A DNA stretch of 64,000 nucleotides. Source: Benincasa hispida (Eukaryota > Streptophyta > Magnoliopsida > Cucurbitales > Cucurbitaceae). This document shows, piece after piece, positions 1 to 12,182 of this stretch; position 1 is the first letter of the stretch; each line of letters begins with the position of its first letter. Where the stretch lies: the NCBI RefSeq assembly GCF_009727055.1, contig NC_052356.1:6237629-6301628 (forward strand), given 5' to 3'. A model generated the notes under the pieces. The model had not been told where the DNA came from and did not search any database. It saw only the letters and a program-made list of their open reading frames with translations. The position numbers and the translations under genes are program-made.

Positions 1-561
1 GGAGCTTCAAGGCACTTTTGCTCAAATCGAGAGCTCTTCTAAGACTACCAAGACTCTATTGACAGAGAGTGTGTATTCATGGGTAACTTTGCCAGGGCAG
101 AAGTACTTGGAAAAAGGAAGATTCTTTTAAAATTAACCTTTGGAAAAACTTTATCCTTAAATAATGTGTTGTACATACCTTCCTTATGTAGGAACCTGGT
201 TTCTGGAAGTTTATTGAATCAGGATGGGCTTAAAATCGTACTAGAAGTTGACAAGATTATCCTCACCAAGAATAGAGACTTTATTGGTAAGGGGAATCTA
301 GCTGATGGTCTTTTTGTCTTGAACATTATTCCTGTTGCAAATATGATGAATGCAAGTGCTTTGAATTCTACTTACATAGTTGAGTCTTTTCATATGTGGC
401 ATGGTAGATTAGATCATGTGGATATTACATCGCTTAAGAAACTTAAAGAATTAAAGCTGATTAATGCATCTGAAACACATGAAATTAGTAAATGTTTTGT
501 TTATGTGGAAGCAAAGTTTATCAAGAAACCTTTTAAACCTGTTACCTATAGAAGTATATAA
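1..561 (+). pseudogene. Copia RLC-1: protease tail and GAG-pre-integrase
   Basis: Remnant of a Ty1/copia polyprotein that enters from the left edge. The first codons read GASRHF, the end of the D-S-G-A-S active site of a copia retropepsin, whose aspartate would lie just outside the window. A VLYIPSLCRNLVSGS stretch follows, then MWHGRLDHV, the histidine part of the integrase zinc-binding (GAG-pre-integrase) domain. The expected second cysteine of the C-x2-C pair is a tyrosine (KCFVYVEAKF). Codons before the ATG at 79 continue in frame apart from a stop, so that ATG is internal and not a real start. The product would process the polyprotein and bind the cDNA ends. It is not functional. Confidence 0.85.
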
Positions 562-1537
562 CTGCTTGAATAGATTCATTCTGATTTAGTTGATTTCAGA
601 ACACCACAAGTAGAGGAGGAAAAAATTACTACATATCTTTTGTTGATGACTTCTCTAGATATACTAAAATCTATCATTTAAAAACCAAAGATGAAGTGGT
701 ATGTTTTTGAAATATAAAGTAGAAATAGAAAATCAATTAGATAAGGAGATTACAAGGGTAAGGCTAGATAAAGGTGATGAATACAATGATAATTCTCTTA
801 AAAGAATTTTGCGAATCATATGATATTATTCATGAATTTACTGCACCTTATTCAACACAACAAAATGGTATAGCAGAACTAAAAGTAGAACTCTTAAGAA
901 AATGATGAATGTTATGTTGTTAAGTTCTAGACTGTCTAATAATTTGCGGGGTTGGGGGGGAGGGGCAGGGAGGAGGGAAAATTGTGCTTTCTGCCTGTTT
1001 TATTATTAACAAAGTACCTCACAAAAAATTGAATAAGACATCTTACGAACTTTGGAGAGGTTATGCACCTAATCTCAATTACTTGAGAGTGTGGGGATGT
1101 TTGGCTAACGTAGCATATCTTGCATTCAAGAAACCTACGGTAAGATCTAAAACTTTTGATTGTGTGTTTATCGGTTATACTCAAAATAGTGTTGTATATA
1201 GATTTATGTGCTTGAATGATAGATCCATTTGTGATTATAGGGATGCCGAATTCTTTGAACATATATTTCCAATGAAAAAGGCAAAATTTGAATTAGATAG
1301 AACATCTAGTTATGAGAATGTATCTACTTTTATGCCTTCTTCATTTAATAGTATGCGTGAAACTGAGAATAATAAAGCTTCTAGTAGTATGCTTGAAATT
1401 GAAGATGTTAGAACTTTTGATAGAATGCCTGAAATTGAGCCTAGAAGAAGTAAAAAACATAGAACTGAGAAAAATTTTGGTCTTGATTTCTTGACTACTT
1501 TTTCAGTTGAAAGGCTAGATGATATTGATTGGTAGTT
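562..1537 (+). pseudogene. Copia RLC-1: integrase, frameshifted
   Basis: Integrase core and C-terminal part of the same copia polyprotein, spread over several frames. The three catalytic positions are recognisable: HSDLVDF near 577, KGDEY near 770, and QQNGIAEL near 857 for the glutamate. The C-terminal part from 984 reads through PHKKLNKTSYELWRGYAPN and VWGCLANV, typical of copia integrases. A G-rich run (948-977) interrupts the frame just before this part. The ATG at 984 is internal. Stops and shifts make this a pseudogene. Confidence 0.85.
948..977 (+). repeat. G-rich run, possible G-quadruplex
   Basis: Runs of four, seven, four and three G separated by one or two bases, then two shorter runs. 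It lies where copia integrases normally continue without a break, so it looks like a later insertion or expansion in the pseudogene. Four G-runs with short loops fit the G-quadruplex pattern; folding is an inference. Confidence 0.6.
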
Positions 1538-1539
1538 TG

Positions 1540-2459
1540 CTTGTATGTATTTAAGATGAAGATCCTAAAACTTACCAAGAAGCCTTAAGTTAGACTCTAG
1601 CTTATGGAATGAAGCCATTAAGAGTGAACTAGATTCTCTAACCATGAACCAAACTTGGGACTTAGTGGATCTTCTTAAAGAAAGTAAGCCTATTAAGTGC
1701 AAATGGACTTTCTAGAAAATAAGACCAGATGGTTCAATTGAAAGGTACAAAGCTAGGTTAATAGTAGTAGGGTATACACAAAATCAAGGTATTGACTACT
1801 TTGACATGCATTCCCTTATAACAAAAATAGCTATAATTAGAGCCTTGATTGCACTAGCTACCATCCATGGACTTCTGGTTCGCCAAATGGATGTAAAAGC
1901 AACTTTTCTTAATGGTGATCTAGATGAAGAAACTTATATGATACAACCTGAAGGCTTTATAGTTGTCGATCAAGAAAATAAAGTATGTAAACTCAAAAAA
2001 TATCTTTATGGTCTTAAGCAAGCTCCCAAGCAGTAGTATGAAAAATTCAATAATACTTTAACAAACAATGAGTTCAAGGTGAATTTCTCAAATATGTGTG
2101 TTTATTCAAAATTTTTTGAAGCAGAGTGTATGATTATATGCTTGTATGTTGATGATATGCTCATCTTTGGAACAAACATAGAGGTAATAAATAATACCAA
2201 GTTATCATTATCGTCACATTTTAAGAAAGACCTAGGGGAGACTGACGTAATACTTGGTGTTAAAATAAAAAAAACTAAAAAAGATTTTTCTTTGTGTCAA
2301 TCACACTACATTGAAAAATTATTAAAGAGATTTACGTGCTTTGATGATTCTCCTATAAGAACACCTTATGATGCTAGTATAAATCTTAAGAAAAATAAAA
2401 GAGTTAGTGTGTCTCAATCTGAATATGCAAATATCATAGATAGTTTTATGTTTCTATGA
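1540..2459 (+). pseudogene. Copia RLC-1: reverse transcriptase
   Basis: Reverse transcriptase of the copia polyprotein, in pieces. Visible blocks in order: SLWNEAIKSELDSL, KPIKCKWTF followed by a stop, RPDGSIERYKARL, VRQMDVKATFLNGDLDEE (first catalytic Asp), YLYGLKQAPKQ followed by a stop, and the active site LYVDDMLIFG, with YVDD at 2146-2157. The order and spacing match the RVT_2 family of copia elements. At least two in-frame stops and frame changes show it cannot make an active enzyme. Confidence 0.9.
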
Positions 2460-3082
2460 ACTACACTAGACCTGATATTATATATGCCGTGAGTAGATTG
2501 AGTAGATATACACATAATCTTGATAAAGATCATTGAGGTGCTCTTCACTATTTATTGAGATATCTTAAGGGCACAATAGACTATTGTTTACATTTCAAAA
2601 AATTCCCTGCTGTGTTAGAAGGTTAATGTGATGCAAATTAGATAACTGATAATGACAAGGTCAACTAATGGATATGTATTCTTACTTGGTGAAGGAGCCA
2701 TATCGTGGAAGTCTGCAAAATAGATGTGCATAACTAGATTGACCATGGAATCTAATTTATTGCTCAAGAGTTAACAGGACGAGAGGTTGAATGCCTTAGA
2801 AGTCTACTAGGAGATATACCATTATGGGGGGAATCAGTATCAGTTTTGGTACATTGTGATTCATAAGCTGCCATAGGAATTGCCAAGAATAGTGTATACA
2901 ATGGCAACATGAGGCTTATCTATCTGAGACATGAAGCTGTGAAACAGTTGTTAAAAGGAGAAGTTATTTCCTTGGAATTTGTGAGGTATGAGAGGAATCT
3001 GGCGCACCTTCTAACCAAAGAACTAACAAGGAAAATAATTTTAGAATCCTTAGTGAATATGGGGCTTAAACCCTTATAGTAG
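2460..3082 (+). pseudogene. Copia RLC-1: RNase H and end of pol
   Basis: RNase H part of the copia polyprotein. It begins with NYTRPDIIYAVSRLSRY and continues through LRYLKGTIDYCLHF to RNLAHLLTKEL, the counterpart of the usual ADPLTK block, ending MGLKPL and a stop at 3078-3080. Several stops lie inside, for instance after the DKDH block and before CDAN. It would degrade RNA in the RNA-DNA hybrid during reverse transcription. It marks the 3' end of pol for this element. Confidence 0.85.
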
Positions 3083-3480
3083 TTTATAATCCTCTATTTG
3101 GATGGTCTATTGCGATAGACTTGATAGCCCATAGTCCTTTTTCTGGGAGTTCTATTAAACTTGATGATCCATAACCCTTTATTTGGGTGGTCCTAGTACA
3201 GACTTGATGGATAAAACTAAAACCTTTAAATGGTCCATAGCTCTTTCTTTGGGTGGTCCTGATGTGGACTTGATGAATACTGATGAATTCTTAATAGCTC
3301 AGTATTTGAGTGGCTTGTCTGTGATAGACTTGATGAAGTTGGTTTTGGCATAGATTAGATGATGAAGTCTTCATAGCTCAATTTTGAGTGGTTTTTCTCT
3401 AACAGACTTGATGAAGCATTTGACGTGATAATGAAGGTGTGGCTGCCTTCTATGAAAGATTTTAAAGGTATCTTTCTAAA
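3083..3480 (+). repeat. Degenerate repeat downstream of copia pol
   Basis: About five imperfect units, roughly 45 to 85 bp apart. Each holds a TTTGGGTGGTC-like word, then about ten variable bases, then AGACTTGATGA, often followed by ATAGCTC. The best conserved units start near 3180, 3249, 3305 and 3382. They lie between the pol stop and the polypurine tract, where copia elements have a non-coding spacer. I see no coding content. Confidence 0.7.
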
Positions 3481-3770
3481 GTTTTCATAATGACTCGAGG
3501 TTTATGTGCATGGCCTTAATTAGCACTCTATAACGCATAATCGAGAAAAAAAATACTTGGAGTAAAATGTGTTGTAGGGTTCTCAACTAATGCTGAAAGT
3601 TCAAGAGGTAACTCATTTTCTATAATAAAGTTATTGCCCCACTTCACTATGCATCAATTCAAATTGTTAGAGATTGATGTTTAAGTTTGATCTCATATAT
3701 TTGCTCAAAATAGTTTCTTCAAATGATTTGTTTTATTTTCATTTTGCAATAACAGTCATTTGTGGGGGTT
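3481..3770 (+). promoter_or_regulatory. Copia RLC-1 3' spacer and polypurine tract
   Basis: Non-coding spacer ending in TGTGGGGGTT (3761-3770), directly followed by TGTTGGAAAT. A purine run touching a TGTTGG start is the expected plus-strand primer at the 3' LTR border of a copia element. Confidence 0.65.
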
Positions 3771-4500
3771 TGTTGGAAATGACTCTTTGGCTTAGGTCAA
3801 TAGCAAAAGTTAAAAGAAATGGGAGATTGTTGTCCCATATAGAGAATAAGCAATGTCTTAAAGGTACAAATACCAAGGCATGCTAGAGGTAACTCCAAAG
3901 TGTGGTGGTGGTGGAAGTATAACCCTTTCACTATATGCGCGTGCCGTTGCCACTGTCCGTCCAGTTGAACGGGCAGGTTCGGGTAACTGCGAAAAAGAAA
4001 CAATTTTTTATTACTCATCCGTTTAATTTTTAACCTAAAAATTAAACGTTTTAATATTAAATGAGTTTTAATATTGTAACTGTTTTTCTTCCTATTATGC
4101 TTAATTATTTGTGACTTATGTTCTTCCCGTTTCATCTTTAACCCTAGCCGTTTTCATAAGTTTCTTCTTAAAAAACCTAGAGAAATTGATTTGGAAAAAA
4201 CAAGACTTTTTCGATATCCTTTTTTGGACTCTACCATATCATCTTCCTTCACCTGTTTTGTTCTGAGCATTATTTTTCCCTTCATTCCAATCCATTTTCT
4301 GGTGAATGCACGCTTGAATTTGGATGCTGTATTAACTTTGGGGAGCAATTGACACAACGATTGACATCGAGGTCGTGCAGTAATTTCTTTTAGAAAAGTG
4401 ATTCCTCCACGGTGCAACAACTCGTCGACATCTATTTCTACCCCAATTACGGAATAATACATTATGCTAAGTCACGATGATTTCCTACTATTCTCCTAGT
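3771..4500 (+). mobile_element. Copia RLC-1 3' LTR (right end uncertain)
   Basis: Starts TGTTGGAAATGACT after the polypurine tract and contains a TTGTCCCATAT-like block, as in many plant copia LTRs. A stretch near 4395 (AAAGTGATTCC, CACGGTGCAAC) looks like U5 text. The other LTR is outside the window, so the right end is only a guess. Small reading frames here (3797-4135 and 4154-4462 on -) resemble nothing known and are not called. Confidence 0.5.
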
Positions 4501-5997
4501 TATTTTCATACATTGTCTTATAATGGTTCATAATTATAAATCCAATTGAATTACTACTCTTTCAAATATGGAATTCAATATAAAATAGTCCATGGCTAAT
4601 CAACAAAATTTGTGCAGTAAAATTGAAACGTAACTCAAAACAACCCACCATAGAATCCAAATACATTTGAATGACAAGGTCATCTACCAATACTCTCTAT
4701 GATTTAGGGTAGTCTTTGAATTATGGACCATTCTAGGAGTCTCTAACCATACCTTTTTTTAGGCTATGGCTAGGTTTTGGGCGCACATGCATAAATATTT
4801 ATGTCGTACAAATATTTTTTGAGATGGGTTTAAGCATACAAGCTTAGGTTTTTTATGATCCGAGGTGAGTCCCTAAATGTGATCTCAATTGGGAAATATT
4901 AGCTAAATCGTCATCGTATTTAGCCAATTCCAAAATGTACATCCTTCTACACTTAAGTGAAGTTAGCTTACCTCTCTTTTGCAATAGGCTTGGGTGAAAG
5001 ATCAAAGGTTGTTGAAGACTTCAATCGGTCAAATATATTTATAAACTATCGATCTAGAGCTACTACTGGATAGTATTAACAATGAGATCTGGTCGTACCA
5101 CAAGGAACTTACGTTTAATTTCTCTAACATAAATTTATCTATGGAAAAGTGTAAAGAGAGGGGATTTGGCAGGTAAACTAAAGACGAAAAGTAAAGTGCA
5201 TGAAAGTAAAATAGTGGGAGAGAACAAGAGAGATAGCAAGAAATTACCTCGCCAATTCAGAGATGGTTAGGCTACTTATGGTTTTGTTCATCGATTTGTA
5301 GACTCCCTCAATGCAATTAATTAGACATAGAAGACCTATTTAATTCTATACTAAATTATGAGCAATTTTATTCCATATGAGTTTTTTCTTTCTTATATTT
5401 TGTGCTCTTTATTTTTTTTATTATGAACTAAACAATTTCTTGAGATTCAAATATGTGGATACCCTAAGAATGAAATAAAAGCTCTATTTGTGACAATTTA
5501 CTTTTGCTCAACACTGAGTATCCATTTTACTTTTATTGATTTTATTGCTTATTGTTAAACTAGCTTCACCTAGATTACCATAACATGTTGAGTCTAATAA
5601 TGAAATGGTTAGATAATATATGGTGGTCATAAAGCAACATAAGAAGAAACCTAAACATAGAATTTTGTTTGACCCTAGAAATAGGGTAATGCTTGTAGTA
5701 TTATTAGCATTGCATATTCAATTATCTAAATTTTAAATTAGCCAAAGAAATATGTGTTTAATTACTTATTCTTCTCAAAGTAATTCTCCAAGAGAATTGA
5801 AAAAGTGTTGAATTCAACTCATGTTTCTAGGTATCAATTATGGTAGTTTATGGGCAGAATTTGGATGCATACAACTTGACCCCTAGCTTGAAAAAAAAAA
5901 AAAAAATACTAGTGCATGTCAGATTGTGTTTGGGTCTGGTTGAGAAAAGTATGTGGATGTAAGATAAGTGCAATCCCTTCTAAAAGTTGAACATTTT
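4501..5997. other. Anonymous AT-rich sequence
   Basis: No gene, RNA or clear repeat boundary seen. It contains only short open frames, a poly-A run near 5889-5905 and general AT richness. It may be old LTR material too decayed to place. Confidence 0.5.
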
Positions 5998-8354
5998 TGT
6001 CACACTCTTTACTGGATTACCCTCTGAACCCAAGAGGAGATGTGAAGATAACAGATGCCAACCTTTTTATGACATCTACAATCTAACCGATCTACTTTGT
6101 CTTAAACGTAAACACAATATAACATACACATACAACTTGAATATATAAAGCCAACAACTTCGATTATACAAGGAAAACTCATAACATTTCCTTTTGAAGT
6201 TTATTTTACAACTAAGACCCTAACACCACCTCTATTGAGGTCAATGAATACATGCTGACTTGAAGCAATATAACCTTCAATACTCGACCTATCAAATGAT
6301 CTAAGACGGTGGCAGACTAACTCTGGTAGACCAAGCACCTTGGAACTTTGGAACTCTCTTGTTACCTTGGGTGGGGGGGGGGGGGGGGCGTGGAAACAAA
6401 ACATTTGAAAGCAAGAGCTCGGGAGCTCAATGAGTGGTATATTTTATATAAACATGGGTTTTACTTTGTAAATCATCTATGTAAAACAAGATCAATCAGA
6501 TAATAAAATCTTAATTTAAACCTTTGAAACATGCATAGCCAAACATACTTAGGAATTCTTGGAAACATAGATACATTATAAAACATCATGACCATAAACA
6601 TTCTCAATTAAACCAAAGAATAACTTTACATGCATACAATGTTCTAGTATATCCAGGAAAATAATATAATAAATCTCCTTAATGAAACCAGAGAATAAAC
6701 TCATATGACTTCTAGTAAAACTAGGAAATTCCACACTTAATCTTGTACCCTATTTATCCCAACTCCATGTGCACAAGTCAACAATTTTTGTAGACATACT
6801 CGAGTACACTGACTATTCCCGCTAAAGCATGCTGACAATTCCCGCCAAATGTCCCTGAGTTATGCTAACATCCTGGGTACCTAGCCAAAGGTTTGAAATC
6901 TATTTCCCTCAAATCCACATTAAAAAATCATACATTATTCACATTGTTCATCAAACTCTTTTAAAAATCCCTAGATAAATCATGCGTTCAAGACATAAAC
7001 TAATCATGCTTTGAGTTATAAACATACTTACTATAAACAAAATTAGAAATAATAGCATGTCATAAACCAAACTCTTTTGTAAACCTTAGATAAAACTAAC
7101 ATCAAATCCCTTTGAAAACCTTCTATAAAACAAGTTTATCTAAATCATGCTTGAGTTTTTTTTCATAAAACATTCTTACTAGAAACATACTATCATAAGC
7201 ATATAATTTGAAATACTTTTGAAAGTAAGAACCACTCACAACAAATTAGCTCCCTTTGATCTTTAAGTTCACCAACTTCCTACTCCGAGGTCAACTAGCT
7301 TCATTTAAACTTCACTTAGACAAAACAACACAACATCCTTACAAGGCTTGACTGGCTGCATAGCAAGGTTGGTGCATGGTATGCACTGCGCTCAGCATAG
7401 CTAGGCGTCTATGTGGGCATGGGCACTGGGAAATGCAGATGACAGCCCCTTGTGCATGCAGGATGTTAGGTGTGTGCATGAAAACACGAGTAGACACTAG
7501 GTGTTTGCACTAGGTGACTAAACTGTGGTTACGGTGTTGAGCACCTATGCACTAAGCTGAGCCCTACCGACCGGTAGCCCTCAATGCATAGCTTCTTCAA
7601 CCCCTAGCCGACAGCCTTTTTTCCAAACCTCTTGATCTTCACTTTTTTCAGCCCTCCAAGCATCAATTCCAGCCCAAATTAGGTTAAATTTCTTTCATAA
7701 ACCTATTGAACAATAACTTTAATTTTCTTACCTTCAAATTTGGGCTTCAAATTCCTTTTCAAATGCTAAAAAAGCACCAAAATTCTCAGCTTGCTGTGGT
7801 TAATTCAAAACACAGACCAATCATGAGTTTTCCTCAATTTCAAGCATCCTCTTGGCCAAATTCTTCCATGGCAGCCCTTGGTATTCTTCTACACTCATCA
7901 AGCTTCAATTTGGTTGAAGAAAATCTCCCTTTATACGAGCAAAATGGGCAAACTGAGCTCCTCAACCAACCCTCTATTTATAGTCTCACTTGCATGTCTT
8001 CCTTGCTTAAAAACTTTACACTTCACTTCTTGGCACTTCATCACAGTTGGCTAGCTTCTCCATTTTCCACCTTAACCTTTATGCAAAAGAGAGCTACTAA
8101 ACCTTTATACTGACTTCTCTCTCTTGGTCACCAACTACACCAACACATCCTTCAAGTTTCTCAATGCATAAACAAGCTTCTCACCAACACATCCATTAAG
8201 TCCTCACTTCCCTTGGCTTCCTCGCACAGGCCAACATATCTTTCCACCACATAACTTGCTTTAACTCATAGTTTCCTTAGCTCATATGCCTGTCAACCCT
8301 TGACTTGATTGCCTCTCCTTGCCAAGCCTTTGCCCCATAGCTTCCAATGCACGG
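5998..8354 (-). mobile_element. Gypsy RLG-2 3' LTR, left piece
   Basis: On the minus strand this is the distal part of a long LTR. It ends GTGTGACA at 5998 and shares landmarks with the + copy at 55911-58947: a TATAAATA box, a GTGAGTGGT block, TACCACTCATTGAGCT (here near 6430), a GAGTTCC-GGTGCT block and a similar end. The piece joins 16890-17213 once RLG-1 is removed. A G run at 6370-6388 lies inside. The forward reading frame at 7706-8113 is antisense to the LTR and not a gene. Confidence 0.65.
7975..7982 (-). promoter_or_regulatory. TATA box of the RLG-2 LTR
   Basis: TATAAATA on the minus strand, followed by a GAGGG-rich start. It matches the position of TATAAATA at 57489 in the related + LTR, so it is the likely LTR promoter. 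Confidence 0.6.
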
Positions 8355-10008
8355 TGTTCGGTGTAAAGTAGGTGTCATTAATTCTATCTACCAAAAACAA
8401 ATGAAATTTTTAAAACTCTAACTACAACTAGAACTACCATGTAGTAATAGTGGAAGTAAGAGGTCGATCCTAAGAAAATCGCAATTAATTATTGGCCTAA
8501 AAGTAGACTCTACTTGAATTCCAAAATGCAAAAGATCAAATGGAGGGAGGAGGGAGGGGGTGCACGCGGAGAGGGCGAGAGGGGTTGGGGAAGGGGTTGC
8601 ATGTATTAAGAACTAAAAACAAACTAACTAGCAAAAAGACAAGAATTGATATATGGAAATTTATTGATGAGAGAAATAAGGGAGAGATTGTGAGATAGAT
8701 TAAATGAAAATGAAACTTGGAGATTTTACGTAACTATGCAATTCTATCATTGACTTAATAAGAAATCATGCAATTAGATTATTCAATAGTTCATTAAGAA
8801 TAAATTCCTAATGTCCTAATTAGCTAATTTCATAGTTAACCCCACCCAGGTCTTAAATTACTTCCTAAATACATTTCACAATTAATCCCTAAATTGTATT
8901 AAATTCATAGGTTTTCTTAACTATTCCAATTTTGAAATCAAAAGACTGAAAATTCAAGATTGATTACATGAACGTTCTGAATTAATAGATTCTTTAAAGA
9001 AGAGGAAAAGAAGTCAACATTTTCAATCAAGACTACTAATTGTTGCAACTACAATTACAATTTTGTTATAGAACCATGTAATTTTTGCATATAAAATTGA
9101 TTAATCTTGAGTTATCAATTCAATCTTAATCAATTTTATTCTCAACCTCAGCAAGAACATTCAAAGGAAAGTAATTACATGAAAGAAAATTCAAGAAAAG
9201 GCCTAATTACATAGTTCCCCAAGAAAAAGAATTACCTACTCATGGAGGATGAAATTCTTTAAGCAATCCATTGATAGTTGCATATTGATACAAGTTTGAG
9301 TATAAAATCGACTTAATTTCACAGAAAATTACAAGAATCACTCTTGGAAATTGAAGTCTATCTCTAACAAAAAATGGGTTTCTCTCCTTCAAAGTTTTCT
9401 CTCTAGAGAATGATGAATTTTCTAAAAAAAAAAAATGATATCTCCCTTCGTTGCTGAAGAACTGAACTAATTTTACCAGCAGCAAAGCGTTGTGAGGCGC
9501 ACGAATGAATTGCATCAAAATACGGAAAGAAGAATGAATGCATCGAGTTTTCTATTGCATACTTGATCCTCGATGCTCGTTGGTAGAAACTCGATTCTCG
9601 ACGCTGGATGTCCTTTACTTGATAGCTTGAACTCGATGGAAAATGAATTAGAAGAAACTCGATGACTCGATCGTTGATGACTCGATGATATTTGCTGGTA
9701 CTCGATGCAAAATGGTTGAATACTTGACAATCTTTATTCGATGGTATTTGACAGTATTCTACTAAATACTCGATGGTCGATGATCCAACAGCCTTACTTG
9801 ATGGTCTTCTGGGTATTTACTCGATTCTCTTCAATTTGTTGATTTTCTTGGTCTTTTTTTTTTTTAATCTTTTTGGCACAATTTTCTTCTAATGACTCCA
9901 AAATGCTTTGGAGATCGTTTAACCTACAAAATTATCAATTAAAGCAAATAATCAACACAATTTTAGGGGAATTAACATAGAAAATATACATCCTTTAAAA
10001 ACGTAACA
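8355..10008 (-). repeat. RLG-1 3' LTR
   Basis: Left copy of the direct repeat, 1654 bp; the partner is 15329-16884. The two share long near-identical stretches, for example around 8930-9230 and 15790-16130. They differ by indels, chiefly at the G-rich tract near 8541-8597. U3 is at the right end because the element is on the minus strand. Confidence 0.9.
9535..9830 (-). repeat. ACTCGATG motif cluster in U3 (3' LTR copy)
   Basis: About a dozen ACTCGATG words or one-base variants in 300 bp. They lie about 180-470 bp inside the LTR start, where U3 enhancer elements would be. The same cluster is in the other LTR at 16425-16715. Confidence 0.7.
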
Positions 10009-10023
10009 AAACACCCCCAACTT
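10009..10023 (-). promoter_or_regulatory. RLG-1 polypurine tract
   Basis: Minus-strand AAGTTGGGGGTGTTT directly before the LTR start TGTTACG. This is the expected plus-strand primer of a gypsy element. Confidence 0.8.
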
Positions 10024-12182
10024 AACTCTTAGTAGTTCTGAGCAAGTCTAAACTAGAAAAAAGCATACATTCAAGAAAAAACATGATTTTTTTTTATTGT
10101 TTATTCAATGTTTCATTCTTTTATTCAAAATTGACAAATTCAAGTTGGTACATTTTCATTCTCACATCCAAATGATCAATACATTCAAGTGTTTTGTACA
10201 CAATGAATTGTTTCCCATCTCTTTTCTCAACAATCAAGGAATTAAGGATATAAGCAAGCATTTAGAAATTCAAAGTTTTTCTAACAAAAGATTGAAGCTT
10301 ATTTTGAAAAGAAAAGGTATTTTTCTTGCAAAATTGTAAAAGAAAAGACTACCTAGTTTTGTTTACTTGAAGGCCTAAACTAATAGAAAGGAGATATCCA
10401 ACTTTCAATTCCTCTTCGCCCTACACTGGCTCTGTTATCAGTCTATGTTGTACCTGACTTACATTGGATAAAGGCAATTCTAATACAAGGGTGCCTTCTT
10501 TTTAAACTCACACACACAAAATGTAATTGACATTTCTTTTACTTAGAGGGATAGCTTTCACACTTGCATTGCTGGAAACCTATCACTCTTTTCTCACGGG
10601 CCCTAACTGAAACACGATGAAGGTAGCTCTTTTCACCTCTACCCATGCACATACGCACACACGGTAGTGAATGTTATGTTATTTTGTTATGTCAATTCGC
10701 AAGCTTTTTTTTTTTTTTTGTGTTAGCAATTTTTTGCACTAGGCCCTTTTTATTCCTCTATGTCTAGACTTGCCTCTAAAACAAGATGGTTGTTCTTAGA
10801 CCAAAATTTTTCCTATCGGTGTAACAAAGAAAATTAAGTACATGTGATATTTCTAAGAGTTTAAGGTTCTAAATAAATCTAAAGACTAAGTATTCAATTT
10901 TTTAATGAAGTTAAAAGAAAAAGAAAAATGAGTTTCAAATTTTTGTTTGAAAAACTTTGAAGGTCTAAAATTTCGTTTGTATCCTTACTAGAAAGAGTGC
11001 GTCATCAAAATTCCATCAATAAGAATCAAGAGATTGAGTAAAAATAAATGATGCATAGAATCAAAGTGAATGAGATTCTTGAATGTGCAAACATGAATGA
11101 ATCAATTATGAATTTATTGTATTCAAGGCAAAAATAGTCTTTTGAAGATTAAAGAATTCAATAGACATGTTTATCAAAGAATCAAAATTATACCATCGAG
11201 ATGGATCAAAGCCTTAAATTTATTCAGATATAGCAAAATCTATTTAATCAATCTAAGTAATCAATAATCTATTAATCTCAAGCTTAGATGCTCAAAGGTT
11301 CCAGATATGCAAAAATTTTTGGGGGCTAGTTTTAAGCTAATCAAAGAATACTCAAAAGAATAACAAAAATATGCAATGTTTACCCACCCCCAACTTAAAG
11401 ATGGAATATTGTCCTCAATGTTTAGAATAAACAAATGAATTCAAGAAAACAAAAAGAAAAGGGATGTAGAGAGAACCTTCCCTGGTTTTATTGTTGATCA
11501 TTTATTTGCTTGAGAGAGAATTTCCTTGCTTTTGTTTTTTTGTTTTTTTTATTTGAGGGCTCCTTTTTCTTTTATCGAGATAACCTACAAATAAAAATAA
11601 AAGAATCAATTATTCTATTTATGTTAAAAATAAGAAAGAAAAGAAAAATGAAAAATGAAAAGAAAGAAAAGAGAAGAAAATTTATCCTGTTTTTGCAAAT
11701 TTTTATCATCGTCTGCTCGACGTTGGTGAAGAGGGGTGTCATGTGTATGAGAGATTAGCTAAACACAAACCCAATTCGACTTGGTTTACATGCCCTTCAT
11801 TGTAGATTTTGAGCCTGTGCCCGTTCACCTTGAAGATTTTTCCTGTTTTTCAGGGAACATCAAAATTTTCAATTTTTCTTGGTTTTTGCTTGTTAGGGTT
11901 TTTAAAACAACTTCCCAAGTTTTTGCTTTTCTTTGGAGAAGGGAGAGCCTTGGGCTCAATCCTTTTTACCTGCACATTAAAAATGGAGCAAAGATTAGAA
12001 GCTTTGTTTTTCTTTTTGTCATCACAAACAAATTTTGAATTTGAATTATTAGTGGAAGGATTTTTATTCAAACAAATTTTGTTTTGAAAATTTGAATATA
12101 CTTTTAAAGTATTTAAATTTTGGCAAATTTTGTTGTTGAAAGAATTATCATTATTTGAAGAAGATTCATTCTTTTCAGAAAA
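10024..12182 (-). other. RLG-1 internal non-coding region
   Basis: Between the protease end and the polypurine tract, where pol should be. Only short frames occur, none recognisable. A minus-strand block with KALPSPKK near 11990 resembles the protease-RT linker of Athila elements, after which RT and integrase are absent. T-rich runs at 10708-10722 and elsewhere. This is the deleted part of the element. Confidence 0.6.

Noticed and set aside
4154..4462. 102-codon open frame on -
   Set aside because: Lies in probable copia LTR text on the opposite strand; composition and lack of any motif argue against a gene.
7706..8113. 135-codon open frame on +
   Set aside because: It is antisense to the RLG-2 LTR across its TATA region and shows no domain.
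11510..12087. Overlapping open frames in RLG-1
   Set aside because: T- and A-rich low-complexity translations on the strand opposite to the element; no known domain.
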